From contig DASZAN010000058.1 of NCBI GenBank assembly GCA_035945115.1, positions 1-64,000 of the forward strand: DNA of 64,000 bases, given 5' to 3'. Below the pieces are notes generated by a model. The model was not told the origin of the DNA. It saw nothing but the letters and a program-made list of their open reading frames with translations, and did no database searches. The DNA comes from DAHUYF01 sp035945115. Its GTDB lineage: Bacteria > Pseudomonadota > Alphaproteobacteria > ATCC43930 > CGMCC-115725. This document shows, piece by piece, positions 60,158 through 64,000 of this stretch. Position 1 is the first letter of the stretch. The number at the start of each line of letters is the position of its first letter. The position numbers were made by a program, and so were the translations under genes.

Positions 60158-62626
60158 ATGCGCGAGAAGGAGCTGCGCATTGCGCTCGTCTGCTTCGGGG
60201 GCATCTCGCTCGCCGTCTACATTCACGGCATCAGCAAGGAAATCCTGAAGCTGGCGCGCGCCTCGAGCGCGCTGCACGATATTCGCGACCGCACAGAGCG
60301 CGCCCGTGCCCGTTTCCCCGACCGGCCGGAGGCGGAAGGCCGGCCGTACGACACTGAAGCGGTCTATTTCGAGCTCTTGCGCGAGGTCGGCCGCGGGATC
60401 GACCTGCGCGTCATCGTCGACATCATTGCCGGCGCCTCGGCGGGTGGCATCAACGGTGCCATGCTGGCGCGCGCGCTCGCGCATGACTTGCCGCTCGACG
60501 CGCTCCGCGATCTCTGGCTCAAGGAGGCCGACGTCACCGAGCTCCTCGCGGCCGAAGCGCGTGCGGGCCGCTGGAGCAAGCTCTTCATGCTGCCCTTCGT
60601 CTGGGCGGCGGGCGCGGCGCGCGTGCTCGAGGATGTGCGCGACCCCGAGGTGCGGCGCAAGCTCTCACTCTTCGTCCGCTCCCGCTGGTTCAAGCCGCCC
60701 TTCGACGGCCCGCGCATGGCGGAGCTCATGTACGACGCTGTCTCGGCCTCGGGTGCGGCGCAAAGCCCGACGCGCTCGCTGGTGCCGGCGGGCCAGCGGC
60801 TCGACCTCTTCATCACCATTACCGATCATGACGGCTATCGCCAGCTCCTCGAGACGCACGATCCGCCGGTGATCGAGGAGCGCGAGCATCGCCACACGCT
60901 GCAGTTCAGCTACCGCCGCTGGCCGAGCGGCGACGTGGAAAGCGATTTCGATCTTGCCGACGCGCCGGCACTCGCCTTCGCCGCGCGCGCTACCTCATCC
61001 TTCCCCGGCGCCTTTCCGCCGGCGCAAATGGTCGAGATGGATGCGCTCATGGCCCGGCGAGGGATCGCGTGGCCGCGACGCCGGCAATTCATCGAGCGCA
61101 ATTTCGCCCCGTACGTCCGCATCGACGTCGATCCGGTCGCGCAATGCTTCATCGACGGCAGCGTGCTCAACGACAAGCCCTTTCACGAGGCGATCCAGGC
61201 GATCAAGGGTCGCCCCGCTTATCGCCAGGTCGATCGCCGCCTTGTCTATGTCGATGCCGATCCGGAACGGCCACAGCCGCCGGTGGCAGGCGTGGTTCCC
61301 GGCTTCTTCACGACGCTGCGCAACGCGCTCTCGGATATTCCCCGCAATGAGCCGATCGCCGATGAGCTCGCTTACGTCAACGGTTTCAACGAGCGAGTGC
61401 GGCGCCTCAAAGGCATCGTCGACGATGCGCGCCCGCAGATCACGCGCCTCGTCGCCGGCGTCGTCGAGCTCGCACCCGACCAAAAGCTCGCTGCCGATGA
61501 GGTGCAGGGCTGGCGGGAGGAGGTGAATGCCAAGGTCGCGCGCGACGCCGGCTTCGCCTATGAGGGCTATGTCCGCTTGAAGCTCACTGGCGTGCGCGCA
61601 CTGGTGGCGCAGCTCATCACCGGTCTGCTCGATCTTCCCGCGCGGTCGCCGGTGGCGCGCACCATCTCCGCCATCGTCGATGCCTGGGCGCAACAGGCCG
61701 GCGCCCTCTATCAAAGCGACGGCGGCGCCACGCTGGTGCGCGAGCGCGTCGGCGGCGCCGGCAGCATTCCTCGCTGGGTCCGCTTTCTTCTCGCCTTCGA
61801 CAGCGATTTTCGCAAGCGGCGGCTCTATTTCCTGATCCAGGGCCAGAACCGGCTCTATCAAATGCTCGACGACACGGCCGACGATCGTACCGCGGTCGCG
61901 GTCGACCGGCTCAAGCGCGCCTTCTATCAGTGTCTCGACGGCCTGCGGCGCACAGAATCTCCGACCTTCTTCAGCGACGCCGCGCGCGAGGAGGCCTGGG
62001 CGCTTTTCGGTGAGTTGCCGGCGACGGAAAGCTGGCGGGAGCCCGAGCCGGCACAGCGCTTCGTCCGCGATCATGGCGCGGCCATCGACGCGTTGATCGA
62101 TCGCATGGCCGCGGAGATCGATCTCGACGCCAGCACCCATGAGCTCGACGCACTGCTCGCCGCCACCGATCCCGCCGAGTGGGCTCCCGCGGCGCGGCGC
62201 GAAGTGCTGGTGAACTATCTGGGCTTCCCCTTCTGGGACGTGCTCACGCTCTCAGTGACGAACTGGCGCGACATGGGCGAGTTCGACGAGATCCTTGTCG
62301 ATCGAATCAGCCCGCGCGATGCGCGCCTCGTCAGCGCGCTTGGCCCCGCGCAGCGGCCGAAGGGTGCGGGCATGGCACATTTCGCCGCCTTCTTCTCGCG
62401 TGCCTATCGCGAGCACGATTACCTGCTGGGGCGTCTCCACGGCATCGACCGCCTCATCGACATCGTCTGCAATGCCGCGGGGATCGCGCCCGACGGGGGT
62501 GTCGTCGATGTGGCGGCGCTGAAGCGGCGCGCCTTCGCGATCGTGCTCGATGCCGAGGAAAAGGCGCTGCCGGCGAGCGCCGCGTTGATCCACGAGTTGC
62601 GCGCGGCGATCGGCGCCATCGGGTGA
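60158..62626 (+). CDS. Patatin-like protein with DUF3376 (TIGR03607 type)
   Basis: The 822-residue protein begins with the oxyanion-loop motif FGGISLAVYIHGI (13-25), then the serine-hydrolase elbow IIAGASAGGINGAMLA (S94) and the Asp of the dyad in CFIDGSVLNDKPF. This patatin core is inserted with extra segments, and the C-terminal half (about 400-822) is the helical DUF3376 region. Such large patatin-related proteins are phospholipases or lipid acyl hydrolases of unknown physiological target. It follows a Tat amidohydrolase gene by 28 bases and ends at a strong terminator. Confidence 0.92.
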   Translation: MREKELRIALVCFGGISLAVYIHGISKEILKLARASSALHDIRDRTERARARFPDRPEAEGRPYDTEAVYFELLREVGRGIDLRVIVDIIAGASAGGINGAMLARALAHDLPLDALRDLWLKEADVTELLAAEARAGRWSKLFMLPFVWAAGAARVLEDVRDPEVRRKLSLFVRSRWFKPPFDGPRMAELMYDAVSASGAAQSPTRSLVPAGQRLDLFITITDHDGYRQLLETHDPPVIEEREHRHTLQFSYRRWPSGDVESDFDLADAPALAFAARATSSFPGAFPPAQMVEMDALMARRGIAWPRRRQFIERNFAPYVRIDVDPVAQCFIDGSVLNDKPFHEAIQAIKGRPAYRQVDRRLVYVDADPERPQPPVAGVVPGFFTTLRNALSDIPRNEPIADELAYVNGFNERVRRLKGIVDDARPQITRLVAGVVELAPDQKLAADEVQGWREEVNAKVARDAGFAYEGYVRLKLTGVRALVAQLITGLLDLPARSPVARTISAIVDAWAQQAGALYQSDGGATLVRERVGGAGSIPRWVRFLLAFDSDFRKRRLYFLIQGQNRLYQMLDDTADDRTAVAVDRLKRAFYQCLDGLRRTESPTFFSDAAREEAWALFGELPATESWREPEPAQRFVRDHGAAIDALIDRMAAEIDLDASTHELDALLAATDPAEWAPAARREVLVNYLGFPFWDVLTLSVTNWRDMGEFDEILVDRISPRDARLVSALGPAQRPKGAGMAHFAAFFSRAYREHDYLLGRLHGIDRLIDIVCNAAGIAPDGGVVDVAALKRRAFAIVLDAEEKALPASAALIHELRAAIGAIG

Positions 62627-62712
62627 TGAAATGCCCGCGCCGGCGTTAGCTGGAATTGCCGTACCGTGTCGCGGGACCCCTCCTCCGACACGGTCATGAC
62701 AGAGACCAACTC

Positions 62713-62741
62713 GGGCCCCGCCAAACGCGGGGCCCTTCTTT
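62713..62741 (+). terminator. Terminator of the patatin-like gene
   Basis: A perfect 9-bp GC stem (GGGCCCCGC, 62713-62721, with 62727-62735), a CAAAC loop and TTCTTT after it make a good intrinsic terminator 87 bases past the stop codon. Confidence 0.85.
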
Positions 62742-62796
62742 CCCCTGGGCGGGCGGTGATCAGTCCTGGTGCCACTCAGGGTTTAGAAATGCGCTC

Positions 62797-64000
62797 TTAA
62801 GGCTGAGCGGTGTGCAGTTCCTTGAGGGAAGGGGCGTAGACCCATCCCTCCTGCTGGCGCGTCCCGTCGCGGCCGGCGGCGCGCACTTGCATCCAGCTGC
62901 CGCGGCGCTCGACGAGCGTCACCTCGGCATCGCGCGGCAGCGTGGCGATGACCGCGCTGCTGGTCGAGGGGCCGGCACGAAGATTGGCGCCGGTGGCGCC
63001 GACGACGCCGCGGCGCGCTGCCACCGCGGGTGACGCGGGCGCGGACGGTTCGCTTGAGGTGCCGGTCGCGGGGGCGGGCTCGTCGCCGATGGCGACCGAT
63101 ACCACCTGCAGCCACCACGCGCCGACGAGCGTGTTTCCCGTACTCAAAAAAACCGCAACCAAAGCAGCGACGGCTGCGACAGCACCCGCCGGCACGAGCC
63201 GGCGGAGCGGAGAGCGGCGCGGCACAGGCGTCGGCGCGGACGCAAGGACGCGCTGCAGCTGCTGGCGCTGCGCGTCGACGCCCGCCTCCCCTCCGCGCTG
63301 CGCCTCGTCGAGCGCCGATTGCGCGCGCACCAAATCGGCCTCCCGATCGTCAAGCCGCGCCGACAAGTCGGCAACGCCTTGGCGCAAGCGCGCGAGCTCC
63401 GCTTCGTCGCGCTCGGCATGGGTACGTGCTTGTGCAAGAGCGGCTTCACTGCGTTCGAGCCGCTTGGCAAGTGCCGCCAGCTCGCGCGCCGCGTCCTCTC
63501 GCGCCGTCTTTGCTTCGACAAGCTGGCGCTCGGCGGCCGCGCGTCCCGCTTGCGCCTCGGCAACGGCGGCGGCGTCCGGCGCCGCGGCGGTTGGGGTCGC
63601 TGCCGCTTGCCGGCCCTCCTCGCGCGCCGCTGCGAGGCGCTCTTCGATCCTTTCTTCAAGGCGCGCTTCGGCGGCGACGCGACGCTCGGCTTCTTCGGCT
63701 TGCCAAGCAGCGCGGCTTGCGGCGAGATGCGCGTCCGCCGCGGCTGCCGCCTCTTCGAGACGTCGCGTCAGTTCCGCTTCCCATGCGGCGCGCGCCGTCG
63801 CGAGCGCGGTTTCGATGTCGGCGGCGTCGCGCTTCTTGGCACTCTCCTCGGCGGCGAGCTCGGCCCGCTGCCGCCAATGTGCGAGCTCGCCCTTGGCGGC
63901 CTCATGCGATGCGGTGAGCGCCGCGAGCGCCTCGCGCAGCCGGCGGACCTCGCCATCCTCGGCATCGGCGTCGGCTTGCACTTCGTTGAGCGCCCGTTCC
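62797..64000 (-). CDS. Coiled-coil membrane protein with C-terminal SH3 domain (5' end outside window)
   Basis: The frame remains open to the window edge on the minus strand, so the N-terminus is missing. The visible part (about 400 residues) begins with a long Ala/Glu/Arg-rich coiled coil (about residues 1-240, e.g. RLREALAALTASHEAAKGEL), then one transmembrane helix (LVPAGAVAAVAALVAVFLST) and a C-terminal bacterial SH3 domain (GANLRAGPSTSSAVIATLPR, RRGSWMQVRAAG, EGWVYAPSLKEL). This fits a divisome- or envelope-linked protein with the SH3 domain in the periplasm and the coil in the cytoplasm. Confidence 0.85.
   Translation of the reverse strand, partial: ERALNEVQADADAEDGEVRRLREALAALTASHEAAKGELAHWRQRAELAAEESAKKRDAADIETALATARAAWEAELTRRLEEAAAAADAHLAASRAAWQAEEAERRVAAEARLEERIEERLAAAREEGRQAAATPTAAAPDAAAVAEAQAGRAAAERQLVEAKTAREDAARELAALAKRLERSEAALAQARTHAERDEAELARLRQGVADLSARLDDREADLVRAQSALDEAQRGGEAGVDAQRQQLQRVLASAPTPVPRRSPLRRLVPAGAVAAVAALVAVFLSTGNTLVGAWWLQVVSVAIGDEPAPATGTSSEPSAPASPAVAARRGVVGATGANLRAGPSTSSAVIATLPRDAEVTLVERRGSWMQVRAAGRDGTRQQEGWVYAPSLKELHTAQP

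Noticed and set aside
58465..60204. 579-codon minus-strand frame across the exporter start and the amidohydrolase
   Set aside because: Crosses a divergent intergenic region and mirrors the amidohydrolase.

Overview
This is a gene-dense, high-GC chromosomal window from an alphaproteobacterium. The evidence is the CckA hybrid kinase, the recA promoter with a GTTC-N7-GTTC SOS box, the linked recA, alaS and icd genes, small proteins of the alphaproteobacterial DUF1150 and DUF1491 types, and TTAACCAT / TTAA-N7-TTAA-like CtrA motifs. A Rhodospirillales- or Hyphomicrobiales-like soil or water heterotroph is my best guess, but no rRNA or other species marker is present. I saw no phage, insertion sequence, CRISPR array, tRNA or rRNA.

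Layout. 1-9.8 kb: 3' part of cckA, an OmpA-type lipoprotein with a perfect FNR/FixK-type box upstream, decayed small ORFs, a methyltransferase, an operon of a substrate-binding protein with a short MetE-like protein, then recA. 9.9-18.5 kb: a HigBA-like toxin-antitoxin pair between recA and alaS, DUF1150, icd, a LOG-family protein, a LysM protein, the ghost of a CBS/permease gene pair, an XRE regulator and DUF1491. 18.6-22.4 kb: two convergent acyl-CoA dehydrogenases of the isovaleryl-CoA dehydrogenase catalytic type, a VOC protein and a metallo-beta-lactamase-fold hydrolase. 22.4-25.9 kb: the most unusual locus, a structured leader followed by a bacterial TiaS-like protein, a small polytopic membrane protein and a TonB-dependent receptor. 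26-32 kb: Tim44-like protein, paaG-paaI-paaK, a receiver-only response regulator, and a divergent LysR / quinone oxidoreductase pair. 32-36.7 kb: egtB-egtD for ergothioneine, a heptosyltransferase-like protein and membrane proteins. 37-45 kb: secreted Asp-box protein, site-2 protease, beta-hydroxyacid dehydrogenase, second MBL hydrolase, FAD monooxygenase with DUF2783, and DUF3592 proteins. 45-51.7 kb: a six-gene, mostly overlapping operon for CoA-thioester catabolism of an aromatic acid (SDR, MarR, enoyl-CoA hydratase, acyl-CoA dehydrogenase, Old-Yellow-Enzyme fused to a fibronectin-III domain, aminobenzoate/benzoate-type CoA ligase) with a MarR-type palindrome at its promoter. 52-64 kb: Lrp-type domain protein, DEAD-box helicase, hydrolase, stand-alone LigD-like DNA ligase, substrate-binding protein, SRAP peptidase, LysE exporter, Tat-exported amidohydrolase with a patatin-like DUF3376 protein, and a coiled-coil SH3 membrane protein cut by the window end.

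Themes. Much of the accessory content is CoA-dependent catabolism (paa genes, three acyl-CoA dehydrogenases, two enoyl-CoA hydratases, two acyl-CoA ligases) plus orphan periplasmic binding proteins. Intergenic DNA is rich in imperfect palindromes of at least three families. In two places the 3' end of a gene (cckA, the CoA ligase) is echoed as a direct repeat beyond a one-gene insert. Several small genes are frameshifted or deleted remnants. All function calls are from reading the sequence; no database search was run.
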